A stretch of DNA of 19,740 nucleotides, taken from NCBI GenBank assembly GCA_002794775.1, contig NBAY01000181.1, positions 1-19,740 on the forward strand, in the 5' to 3' direction. Both the position numbers and the translations under genes were made by a program. A model generated the notes under the pieces. That model saw only the letters and a program-made list of their open reading frames with translations, did not search any database and had not been told where the DNA came from. Shown here piece after piece: positions 10,291 to 19,432 of this stretch; within the stretch, counting starts at the first letter, position 1, and every line of letters begins with the position of its first letter. This stretch comes from Porodaedalea pini. Lineage: Eukaryota > Basidiomycota > Agaricomycetes > Hymenochaetales > Hymenochaetaceae.

Positions 10291-10325
10291 TCTTACTTGT
10301 GGTTCTTGTCGTGTCTGGTAGAGTT

Positions 10326-10334
10326 CTTATATAA
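10326..10334 (-). promoter_or_regulatory. Probable TATA box, mirror copy
   Basis: Reverse complement of the ttatataag at 4909-4917, unchanged and in the same position relative to the membrane protein remnant. Confidence 0.4.
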
Positions 10335-10540
10335 GGCCTGCAAGTTGTTATACAAGACTGAAAGTCTACTGGTTCATTATCACACCATTTAAATAATATA
10401 ACAATAATGTATTTCTATTGCATCATTTATTGTACAATTGAATTGTTCAAAATCGTAGCCACGTCAAAATTATAGATAAAAGCAAAAGAAGAATAAAGAA
10501 TCCAGGTTTGACGGTGTCCACAGGTGAAGTGAGGTGCAGG

Positions 10541-12350
10541 TTATAACTGCGACGAGTCGAGCAGGTCCTCGAACTGGAAGTGCATTGCGTACATGTCCAT
10601 TCGCTCACCATCCGGCCCCATCCCATCCATCCCACCACCCATCGAGCCCATGGGACTCATCGACCCCATTGAGCCGAAGGCCGTCCACAGCGGCAGCCCC
10701 ATGTCCAGTCCGATGTCGATTTCACAGAATACATTCTGACTCTGCATCTCCTGGTTCTGACCATGCGAGGAATTTGTGGCAGATTCGTCGCCGTCGCACA
10801 GTGTCTGCATCACCCACGCTGGCAAGCCGTAGTCGACCCACTCGCCAGCAACTGGCGGATCTGGTGACTCAGGCAGCCCGTGCGGCAATGCGCGCTGACC
10901 CAGCACTTGAAGCTGTCCACCTGGCGATTGGCCAGTTGGCGAAGAGAATTGACCAGGGAGGAAGAGACGTGAGGACGAGGAGGAAGGAGGTGTTGGTGCA
11001 GAAAGCGGGTCACCTGAGGAGGTTGAAGGCTCACTAGGAATGCTGAGCTGCGTGAGCGTGTGAGGGCGAGGCTTAACAGCGACGGGCACCTGCTCCTCAT
11101 ATACCTGAAACATGCTACGACGAAGGGCAGAAAAACACACCTGCAAGTCGCTGCCAGCAGTCGAGAAATCGGGGACCTGCCCTGGCATACCGTAGCTCAT
11201 GGACTGCGGATGCAAGTTCGGGAACTGGAAACCGCTCATTCCACCAAATTCCCCCTCTCTTTCCTGGCTGTGGCCATTCATCTGCAACCGCTGCTCGTCT
11301 TCGTTGCCCTCGTGCATTGCAGGCAAGCCAACCGCCGAGCTTTTTGTTCAAACCAGGCGCCGTCTCAAGCAGCCTCGGGATCTTGATTGTAGGAGGTGCA
11401 GGCAGGTAGAGGTCGGCTGTCATCGTCGGTGGCCAGTGCACCTGGTGCGCTCATCGAACGGCTTTGAGCGGCGATTCTGCGGGAGGACAAAGCTAAGTGG
11501 TCCGGGAACCAAGCTTTGGGCTGTCTGAGTCGGGATCTGCGCAGAAAGCGAGTGTCCGTGTCCATGCCCATGTCCACCGTGGTGCGAGTGCGAGTAGGAA
11601 TACGTGTTGAGCAGGCCGGATTCGAGAGAGAAGCTCGCAAGAGTGTTGCCCGTGTCGATCGTAAGGCTCACTCCTGATCTAGAACCAGATGCGTAAGAGA
11701 ACAAGGGCATCGAGAGGCTCAGTGTGAGCGAGAGTGTCTGACCTTGACCCTGGCCCTGCGATCCTCCAATTTGCTCATGTTGAAGTCTGCGAGATCCACC
11801 ATCTCGGCTTCGTGCACGCTACCGCACCCACCATTCACAGAGCCATACGGACCATAGAGAGACCCGTCGGCGGAGAGCGAGTCGAGCTCGCTGAAATCTT
11901 CCGAACTGATGGTCGATGCAGATGAGGGGGCACTTGTGGTGCTGGTGGTGCTGGTAGTGGAGCACAAGGAACTGTTGCGGGCACGTGCGCTGGAACCACA
12001 CACACAGCTGCTCGACTTGGTATGGTCACCATGCTCCTTCCCATCCTTCTCCTTCTTCACCTTCCCGCCCGCCGTCGACTCTGCCTTGCCCTTCTTCTCC
12101 TTGACAGTGCGTGTGGGCTGATAGACGTACCAAGCGAGACTGTCCCAGTACTTGTGGACTAGAGGCCAGTTAGACGAACTGTCTGTATACAGGGGCTACT
12201 CACCAATTTGAGTGGCATGAGCTTATCTGACCTCTGTTTCCATCTACATTTTGACTAACATGCTCATTATATCCCAAAGACTGTGTGGACTTACTTTTGA
12301 TGTGCTTGACAGATTTGCGACCGAGGGAGAGGCAGGTGATGCTGGTGGGA
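10541..12350 (-). pseudogene. Unrecognised low-complexity protein gene, right copy
   Basis: This is the mirror of 2900-4703. It keeps the longer 3' frame: 11326 to 10541 is open for 261 codons, covering the Pro/Ser-rich part, VDYGLPAWVMQTLCDGDES, the Met/Gly repeat and the SSQL end. At the equivalent of left 4146 it retains the base that the left copy lost. Upstream it has many Arg to His, Cys or Gln changes from CpG decay and an indel near 11950 that scrambles the segment matching left 3320-3345, so it is unlikely to be functional. It is divergent from the cyclin remnant on its right. Family not recognised. Confidence 0.5.
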
Positions 12351-12483
12351 GAAAGCAAAGTGCAGCGACGTGTCGAGCACGTCTCGACGCGTTTTCTAAG
12401 TGGTGAATCTTGTCTGATGCTCGTGTCCACCATCAGCATCCCAACCCTCAAGAATCCACTTATTTAATCAATCAGCTGCATCT

Positions 12484-13855
12484 GTGTACTCCATCTCTCC
12501 TGTTAGTACTGCCTCTACCTTCTTCCAATCCCTGCACCCACTCTCGGCGTTGCAGCAAGTGGCGCCTCAACCGTTGAAACAACCTCAAATCCCAAAGACG
12601 CACCCAGCAAAAGCAAACTATGTGGCTTCCTTGGTCGGCAAGTCAAGCATTCTAATTGTCGGCAACCTTCTGAGGTGCGCACACAAAGTCAATAGATAAA
12701 TTGGTTTTGTCCTGTTTCCCTAACTGACGTGCTCAACTCCAGATCAAGCTGTGAAAAGCCTGACCGATATTTGGCACCCTGAGAACATCCCAGTCATCTT
12801 TTGAACTCAAACAGATATCACGACGGTGATGAAACAGCCGCCGTCTCTCAACGCCAACCACTAAAACATCAATTGGTTCAACTTCCTCGCCCTATTCACC
12901 CATCACGCTTTCCTCGCCTCTTCCCCCTGCCCCATCCGACCTACCACACGCTTCAACATCAATGTCAGTCATTTTCCCATCTGCCTTTCTCGCCGAGAAT
13001 TTCGGCAGCAATGCCACAACTGTCGTGTCCAAGAAGGATCTCGTTCCGATCGAAACATTTGTACAGTTCCTCCACCGTTCACGCACAACATGCAGCGTCC
13101 CACAGTCGGCGCTCTGCTACATCAAGGCGGTGTGAGGGAAGGTGCCAGAGCTCGTAGAGCAAGAGAGGCTCGGCACGGGAGTGAGAGGCGAGCCAGAGTT
13201 GGATAAGAGGATCGTGAAGGAAGACGAGGCGTCTGCCTCGTCAAAGGCGAATACATCTTTGGACACATCCAACCTTTGCGGCCTTCCGATGGAATTGATG
13301 TCAAAGGACCCTTTCGACGCATTGTGTGTGCCGACAGTCCTCCAGATGGGCGCTTTGCTTCCATTAACTCAGTAGATGCAGACTCAAAGGCAGTCTAACG
13401 ACAAGCGTCACAAGATTCCGGCAAAACAGCTCACGCCGCTGTCACCTCTTCCCTTGCTGCTCCTCTGCCTGCAGCACATCTTCCTCACCGCGCTCATTCT
13501 AGCATCAAAAATCTTACAGGATCGATGCTATTCAAATCGTGCATGGGTAAAGCTCTCTGGTCTCCCACTGTGGGAGGTTGGACACTGCTCACGTGCATTC
13601 GGCGATGTGTTTGGGTGGCATCTCTCGGTTGGCAAGAGCTCAACGTTGCTGCAGGAAGAGAACTCGCACAGTATGCAACACACGAAAAGTGATGGTACAA
13701 TTGCATTTGGATCGTCTCCAGTTTCTGCAATGCGCAACACGATGCACTTTCCGAGTCCACCTTGTCAGATGCAGGCACAAGTTCGGAATTTGGCCGTGCG
13801 CAGACAAAGGCAGGCATGGCAAATAGAGTACTCAGACGTGGTCCATGCTGGATAG
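12484..13855 (+). pseudogene. Pcl/Pho80-type cyclin pseudogene, right copy
   Basis: This is the mirror of 1400-2767. The upstream exon runs to 12637, followed by the GC-AG intron (12638-12742) and DQAVKSLTDIWHPENIPVIF, which then meets a TGA at about 12801-12804 where the left copy has a sense codon. Near 12970 two extra bases (cagtcattttccc, left cagtttttccc) shift the frame. The 13376-13855 frame holds FLTALILASKILQDRCYSNRAW (about 13480-13545). Family-typical residues kept on the left are changed here: HCERAFGDAFGWRL reads HCSRAFGDVFGWHL, mostly through CpG transitions. A pseudogene with lesions partly different from those of its twin. Confidence 0.7.
12638..12742 (+). other. Probable GC-AG intron in right cyclin copy
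   Basis: Donor gcaagtca follows ttggtcg; the branch-like ccctaactgac lies at about 12717-12727, and the acceptor is ctccag. Length 105 bp, the same as in the left copy. Confidence 0.55.
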
Positions 13856-13994
13856 CCTCACGACTGTTGATCTCGGGCTTGGGCTCGGGCTCGGTGGTCA
13901 TGTATAGGCTGATGCAACAACTTTCGCGACTTATGGATTTGGATGCGTAGGATATGGGTGTGGGCTACTGGTCTGGGCTACACTGAGTTGGACT

Positions 13995-14528
13995 GTGTGG
14001 AGCTTGAGGGCCTTTCTTCACTGGTTGTCGGGCGCTTGCTCGCGATCACAGAGGCCTTCGCTCTTGTCGGTACGGCTTCAGCGCGCCTTCCACCTTGTAC
14101 TCTCTTCTCTCCTCTTTTCTAAATTTCCTAGCAATACATGTGTCTCTTACACCCTTCCCTCCAACCGTACACCCAAGTATCTCATTCATCCATCCATTTG
14201 TGCAGCACGACTTGTCCATTCACCATACATGGTCTCCTCTTCCTTTTCTCTCCTTGATTTTGTAATTCAGCTCGTATCTTCCGTAGATCTCTTTTTTCCT
14301 TCTCTTTACTTCATTGACTCGACTCTTGTTACTTCTATTATTCCATGTGCTCGAGCCCTTGCAAAGCATTTTCTCTATATTATACTACTGTCTCGTCTCA
14401 TCATCCGCTTTTCAGCCTTTCGGCTCTCAAGTTTTAGTGCTGGATTGGTGGCCCGAAAGGGGCAAGTGGGTTTGAATTCCCACTGTGTGTGCATCTCTCC
14501 TGAAAACAAAGCAAATATTGGACAGTGA
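13995..14528 (+). other. 177-codon open frame, mirror copy
   Basis: Mirror of 727-1260 and still open over its full length. It differs by eight residues; seven are what CpG transitions give (Arg to Trp, His, Gln or Cys, Thr to Met, Ala to Val) and one is a transversion (Leu to Ile). Probably the 3' flank of the cyclin remnant, as on the left. Confidence 0.3.
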
Positions 14529-15257
14529 TTGAAGAGCTGATATCTGAAATGAGTGGATGATCAGACAAAAACACTATGATTAATGCACTACAGTTTAGAC
14601 ATTAGATTTTGGAAGGACATATAAGTGGCATATAATACAAGAAAAATAAATGTGCATTTCCTGTAAGCATCTATCTAACTTGTATTTATCTTGTATCCTA
14701 TGTGAAGGCTAATAAGAATATGATATACTGGCTGACATGCTGACACCCAACATATAAACTGGTGAAGAGCCTTCCAGCTCCATTGTCAAGCATAATCAGT
14801 AGAATAAATACATTACAGCTCAGACATCAGACTTTCAGAGGGCATATAATCAGAATACAAAATGATAAAAGTATAGTATATTTTTTGTAATTATCTATCT
14901 GTCTTGTATATGCCTTGTATTGCACCAAAACTCTTGTAACAAGCTTGTATCCAACTCGAAGACATTTTGGCACATGACAAGCTGACTAACAGACTTTTAT
15001 TACCTTACAAGGTATACAAGGCTATACAGGCGATGTGACTTTTTCATGATGGAGATGCCACATTTGCAATCGCAGAGGAAAGCAAACACCTCTGCTCATC
15101 GATGTTGGTACTGATTTCCTGAGAGATGAAGAAAGAGAAGAGTCGGGCAAGAAGCAGATGGGCAAAGAGGCGTACTGCAAGCACTGGAAACCTGCTCTAT
15201 CCATGAATATAAAGGTTGTGCAGGGACGCAAGTGCACAGGCCGCTGCATCAAAACTC
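14529..15257. other. AT-rich non-coding outer part of right arm
   Basis: Mirror of 1-726, without coding signal. It differs from the left by a few 1-bp indels (for example gcttgac against gctgac, and gtcagccag against gtcagcag) and one CpG change. Confidence 0.6.
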
Positions 15258-15574
15258 GCTGGAAAGCCCGCCAACCCCAGTTTCTCCTCATGATCTGCAC
15301 TTTCACCCGGTCAGCATGTGTTTCGTGTAAGAGCGGAGTAGCAGACAGATTTGGAGGAATGTATGATTGGGCTTTGTGCCAGTTTAGTCAGTGCAAAGAA
15401 GGCATTATTTGTTAAGATTCCTCTAGGTGTCATTCGACACAACATACCCATTATTATCATTACTACCAATAGTCAATTTGCATTTCTCTTCCATCGTGAG
15501 TACAGGCATGATCTGAAATATGATCTGAGACCTCATGTCTGAACGAAAATGGCCTACCTGATAGATCTGTACTG
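15258..15574. other. Sequence beyond the visible palindrome edge
   Basis: No gene is supported. A 94-codon minus-strand frame runs from 15306 across 15257 into the right arm, so nothing in the sequence marks 15257 as a natural border. This stretch may have its own mirror to the left of the window. Confidence 0.35.
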
Positions 15575-16361
15575 TCAAACACCAGTCTGCATTTCTAAGT
15601 CTCCAGAAGCACTGGCAGTTTTTTGACCTGAACAAAAAAAATCTGCAAAGCCTAAAATTGAAAGTGTCTTTTTGTCTTCTTGATCAACAAACTTCAGCTT
15701 TCTATCATCGTGTGCACAGAATCCAGGGCCCACAGCTTTCGAACCAGTGACTTCAGGAACGTTAGATGTACCAAAGAGTTTCATAGATGGACAGCGACAA
15801 TAGTCATTGATCGCAGTGACCTAAGGTCGGATGAATATTAGATCATGGACCTCAAAAAAAAAAAAGCACCAACGCACTGGATATCTCCTACTCATCTTTT
15901 GGTTTCGTAGGGACCTTATTGAATGCTTAGGAGAGGGCATTATGAGACCACCATTCTCTACAGGGCAGGAACCCATTCAAGAATTTCCAGGCTGACATCG
16001 GTCCCACAAAACTACCTTTCACATTCCTCCACATAGTGTCTGTACCTTCTACGAGTCTCTTCAAGTTCAACAAATCTTCTGGTCCATTCTCCACGTTGAG
16101 AACTTGAATTGGTTATGGTATGCCGAGTTGCAGAGCATTTGGAGCAGAAACGTGTGGCATTTTTTGGTAAGCATAAATTTGTTCATTCATCAACCACTGT
16201 GAAGGTAAGAAATGGAGTGTAATGAATGCCCATAGTGGTTTGTCTTGAAAAGTTGGCAGGTTATGTAAGCATCTAACTTCGACGTGACTTGTGGCACAAA
16301 GCCTTGCCCTAAGTCCACTCTGATCTTTCGATTTTGAAGTTATATTGGAAAAAATGCTCAC
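15575..16361 (-). pseudogene. Stop-riddled pseudogene of unknown family
   Basis: A protein-like minus-strand reading starts at 16361 and passes through DKPLWAFITLHFLPSQWL (about 16250-16195). After one stop (16113-16115) it continues in the same frame with PIQVLNVENGPEDLLNLKRL and GSFVGPMSAWKFLNGFLPCR to a second stop near 15930. A further coding-like piece, GPGFCAHDDRKLKFVDQEDK, lies on the same strand at 15784-15575. Continued protein-like reading across single stops is what a decayed gene gives. Between the pieces is a 12-base A run (on the plus strand, near 15853). The FLNGFLP pattern faintly recalls the N-terminal regions of agaricomycete FunK1-associated proteins, but this is too weak to use as a name. 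Confidence 0.4.
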
Positions 16362-16995
16362 TTAGGAGAGAAAAAATCTGTGACCACCGAATTCTCTTTG
16401 GGATAGTAACTCACCTAAGGTCTTCCCAGAAAAGGGGCACCAGTAGTTGCTCTGCTTATAGAGTAATATTAATGAAGGCAGTAGGACCACAGAGCATCAT
16501 GCACAATATGGCATAAGATTGTAATAACGAGAATTCTGCTGGTACTATATCTTAAATTATATACATATACATACCGGTCAGTGCTGTACAATGGCATGAC
16601 AAGGTCCTATACATTATGGAAAATCAATTTTGACTTGTTTTGAAAGTGTGCCCTCTACAGGTCAACACAGCTCATGCACTATAATAAACTAAGGTACTCT
16701 GAATACTACTAAGAATAGGACAGACTCCAACAGAGTGTTGTAAGAGAGGTTTGAAGTTCAGTTTGGACTAAAAATCCATTTTTGTTTTGCAAAAATATTC
16801 ACATCATATAAGGAAAACTGGAAAATGTTCTACTATAGTACATGTATGACAAAGTGGTGTTCATTTTTTTTATAACAAAAACAATGTCTTGATGCTCGTC
16901 CTATCACCACTGTACGAGTCCGCAAGATTCCTGTCATATAAAGCAAGCACGAGTGCCAACGATCAGCAAGAAGAAAATAAGATCTCGGTATTGAC
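16362..16995. other. AT-rich intergenic region
   Basis: Nothing is seen here beyond short open frames without protein-like composition. The region is AT-rich and CpG-poor, in sharp contrast to the LTR that begins at 16996. Confidence 0.5.
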
Positions 16996-17100
16996 TGTTA
17001 GGCGGGAGCCCGGGAGACGACTCGGACTGGGCAGGCCTCAGCTGACTGTTGTCTGGGACGTGCTATACTCGAGCATAGACTCGGGACACGCTTACTCAGG

Positions 17101-17125
17101 CTAGGTCGTCGCGGAGGTAAGAGGA
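17101..17125 (+). repeat. 25-bp direct repeat inside the LTR, copy 1
   Basis: The word ctaggtcgtcgcggaggtaa plus gagga occurs here and again 66 bp downstream at 17167-17191 without a difference. The opposite-facing LTR has the same pair at 19235-19259 and 19302-19326. Confidence 0.85.
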
Positions 17126-17166
17126 TTAATACAAGACTAGACTAATACAAGGGGGACGAGTCTCAC

Positions 17167-17191
17167 CTAGGTCGTCGCGGAGGTAAGAGGA
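17167..17191 (+). repeat. 25-bp direct repeat inside the LTR, copy 2
   Basis: Second perfect copy of the repeat at 17101-17125. Confidence 0.85.
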
Positions 17192-17404
17192 AAAGCAGAA
17201 CAAGGAGTTCATGCGATTTCCTGAGACCTTATATAGTGACGACCGCGAGACTATATTACCTAACGTCACATAATGAGTGGGAAATGGAACGAATGAAGGC
17301 AGTGTGGGAATGATTGTGTAAGATGGGTAAATATAATGAAAAGGACGAATATAATAAAGAAAATGGTAAAAAGGAAAATAAAGGAAAAGGTGAAAGTTCA
17401 GGTT

Positions 17405-18985
17405 CTAAACATTACCCCCCTTCAAGGTTGGGCGTCCCGACCAACCATGATCACGGTCATCAGGCTCGGTGTCGACGAAGAGCGGACGGAGTCGTTGACG
17501 AGGGATGTCGAGTTTCCGAGGTGCACCGGGGTGTTTGAGGTAGAACTCAGCGATCGCCTCCTTTGCGTTCTCGCCGAAGTCCGTCTCAGGCTGCCAAGTA
17601 GATTCATTGTAGCGACCCACTTGACAAGGTACTGTAGTTTCCCTTGGTGCAGACGTGAGTCTAAGACTTCCTCGAGTTCGTACTCCTCCTCATTGTCGAT
17701 GATGTCTGGCGGCGGCGGCGGCGGTTGCTTCTGGCTTTCAAAGGACGGTTCGACGGCGGGTTTCAATTAGGGCTTCATTGAAGACAGGGTGGAACCTTTT
17801 TCCATCGCTTCGGGAGTTTGAGCTTGTACGCGCTCGCTCCTATCCTGTCGACGACGTCAAAGGGGCCGTACCATTTGTCTGCGAGTTTCTTTGTCGGCGA
17901 GTCAATACTGATGTTTCGCCCGTCAAGGAAACCTTGTCTCCAGCCTTGTACTCCACCGAAGCTCCTGCTGTCCGGTCATGGTAGCACTTCATGTCCTCTG
18001 CTGCCTTGACTAGGTTGTCCTTAGCAATGCGATGAGTCTCCTTGATGTGCTTTGCGAATTCTTCCGCTGACATGTTAGCAGATGAGGTTTGTGTCGTGTC
18101 GAAGCTCAAGGGTGACGTCCTGTGTTCACGTAGAAGGGGGACATCTTCGTTGCTGAGTGTTCACGGTTGTTGTATGCGAACTCTGCAAGGGGGGAGCCAG
18201 TCCTTCCAGTCCGATTGTCGATGGTTAACGAAGAGTCGAAGATACTGTTCGAGCTCTTGGTTAACGCGTTCCCGTTTGACCATCCGTCTGTGGATGGTAC
18301 GCTGTTGACGGGTTGCCTTCAATGTGCAGAAGTTTGTATAGTTCCTTCATCATCGACGCATCGAACTGCGTGCCTCGGGTCGTGGATGATTTTCTTCGGT
18401 AGGCCATGGAGGCGGAAGACGTGGTCGCGGTACAGTTGGGCCATGCCTTCTGCTGACAGCCTCGTCGTCGTCGGGATCGCGTGCATCTGCTTCGAGAACC
18501 TATCCACGAAGACGCAGATCGCATTGTGTCCCTTGGAGTCCGGGAGCTCTCCGATTAGGTCGACCGTAACAATTTCCAGGGTCCTTCAGGGACAGCGTTT
18601 TGGATGAAGCGGTCTAGACCTCGACGTTCTTAAGGCTTTCGTCCCATTGACAACGGTTGCAATCCTCGGACGTATGCTCGGACGTCGGAGAACATCGATG
18701 CCCACCAGAATTCGCGACGGACGAGTTCTACTGTCTTTGATGCTCCCGGATGAACCAGCCAGAACCGAGTCGTGGCACTCCCCGCAACACGGCCTCCTTT
18801 ATTGTCGATGGAACATACACCTTGCTTTCATCCGCCACAACCCGTCGACCTCCACCAAACCGGTAGGCCTCTCCGACTCGTCTTGCACCTTCTGCGCTTC
18901 ACCCACTTGTTCCACCACCTCGTCGCGCGATGTCCGCACCACTCCACGGTTCAACCACTTATCTTTATGAACATGACCCAATCGT
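17405..18985 (-). pseudogene. Ty3/gypsy chromovirus pol remnant: integrase and chromodomain
   Basis: Reading on the minus strand from about 18985: a linker; an integrase zinc-finger region (KTVELVRREFWWASMFSDV near 18740-18680, with a CNRCQ signature near 18650); the integrase core with DRFSKQMHAIPTTTRLSAEG (18507-18450), a GTQFD block (near 18370) and [11 protein letters not shown] (near 18285); a C-terminal part with AAEDMKCYHDRTAG and AGDKVSL (18109-17900); a proline run; and a chromodomain with [20 protein letters not shown] and LVKW (about 17690-17625), then [10 protein letters not shown] (near 17600). Chromodomains direct integration of these elements to marked chromatin. Blocks switch frames at several points, so the copy is dead. 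Reverse transcriptase, RNase H and gag are absent: the element is cut at its 5' side near 18990. Confidence 0.9.
17412..17424 (-). other. Polypurine tract next to the 3' LTR
   Basis: On the minus strand TTGAAGGGGGGTAA runs directly into the LTR's TG. A G-rich purine run at this place is the plus-strand primer site of LTR retrotransposons. The reading frame after the chromodomain runs through it and stops a few codons inside the LTR (TAG at 17405-17407). Confidence 0.75.
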
Positions 18986-19234
18986 TGTCATTGGTTAGAA
19001 CTCGAACCTTCGCCTTTCCTTTTTTCCTTTATTTTCCCCCTTTACCATTTCCTTTTAACCGCTCCTTTTTCATTATAATTAATCATCTTTCCAATCATTT
19101 CCCACACTCCTTTCACGCGACTTTCATTCATTCCATTCCTAATTACATAAACTATACAGTACTTAGATAATCCGGTCTCACAATCGGCGCGAATAAAAGG
19201 TTTGAGGAACTCGCATGAACACTTGTTCTGCTTT

Positions 19235-19259
19235 TCCTCTTACCTCCGCGACGACCTAG
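19235..19259 (-). repeat. 25-bp repeat in second LTR, copy 1
   Basis: Reverse complement of the repeat at 17101-17125, without a difference. Confidence 0.8.
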
Positions 19260-19301
19260 GTGAGACCGCGTCCCCTCCTGTAGTAGTGTATATTGTATTA
19301 A

Positions 19302-19326
19302 TCCTCTTACCTCCGCGACGACCTAG
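19302..19326 (-). repeat. 25-bp repeat in second LTR, copy 2
   Basis: Second copy in this LTR, 67 bp from the first; in the other LTR the spacing is 66 bp. Confidence 0.8.
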
Positions 19327-19432
19327 CCTGAGTACAGCGTGTCCCGAGTCCCCGCTCGAGTATAGCACGACCCAGACGACAGTCAGCCGAGGCCTGCCCA
19401 GTCCGAGTCGTCCCCCGGACTCCCGCCTAACA

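Larger units (their letters stand above)
7664..15257 (-). repeat. Right arm of the giant inverted repeat
   Basis: This is the mirror copy of 1-7570, carrying the same three gene remnants in reverse order and on opposite strands. Relative to the left arm it has lost many CpG dinucleotides by C to T or G to A transition. For example, 4891-4900 has tataacgact where this arm gives tataacaact, and the CGG, CGT and ACG codons of the 177-codon frame become TGG, CAT and ATG here. Small indels are scattered throughout. Position 15257 only marks where the window's left edge runs out; the true outer boundary is unknown. Confidence 0.97.
16996..17411 (-). mobile_element. 3' LTR of a minus-strand Ty3/gypsy element
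   Basis: Read on the minus strand the 416-bp segment starts TGTTTAGAACC just after a polypurine tract and ends CCGCCTAACA, so it has the TG...CA ends of an LTR. A second, related copy lies at 18992-19432 in the opposite orientation. It contains two 25-bp direct repeats (17101-17125 and 17167-17191). It is CpG-rich compared with the DNA to its left, suggesting a fairly recent arrival. The flanking bases ttgac (16991-16995) cannot be tested as a target duplication because the element's other end is missing. Confidence 0.8.
18992..19432 (+). mobile_element. Second LTR, plus orientation, facing the first
   Basis: This 441-bp segment starts TGGTTAGAAC and ends CCGCCTAACA. It aligns along its length with the reverse complement of 16996-17411, at perhaps 70-75% overall and higher in the half with the 25-bp repeats. 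Being in the opposite orientation, it cannot be the 5' LTR of the minus-strand element. The bases before it (gtcat) and after it (taaaa) do not form a target duplication, so it is either the 5' LTR of a plus-strand element leaving the window or a rearranged solo LTR. Confidence 0.75.

Noticed and set aside
1..15257. The whole inverted repeat as a single foldback or Maverick-type DNA transposon
   Set aside because: No transposase, integrase or polymerase is encoded in the arms, and neither terminus nor target duplication can be seen. The contents are ordinary host gene remnants.
15853..15866. Poly(A) run as the tail of a retrocopy
   Set aside because: It is on the strand opposite to the pseudogene reading and lies between its pieces, not at a 3' end.
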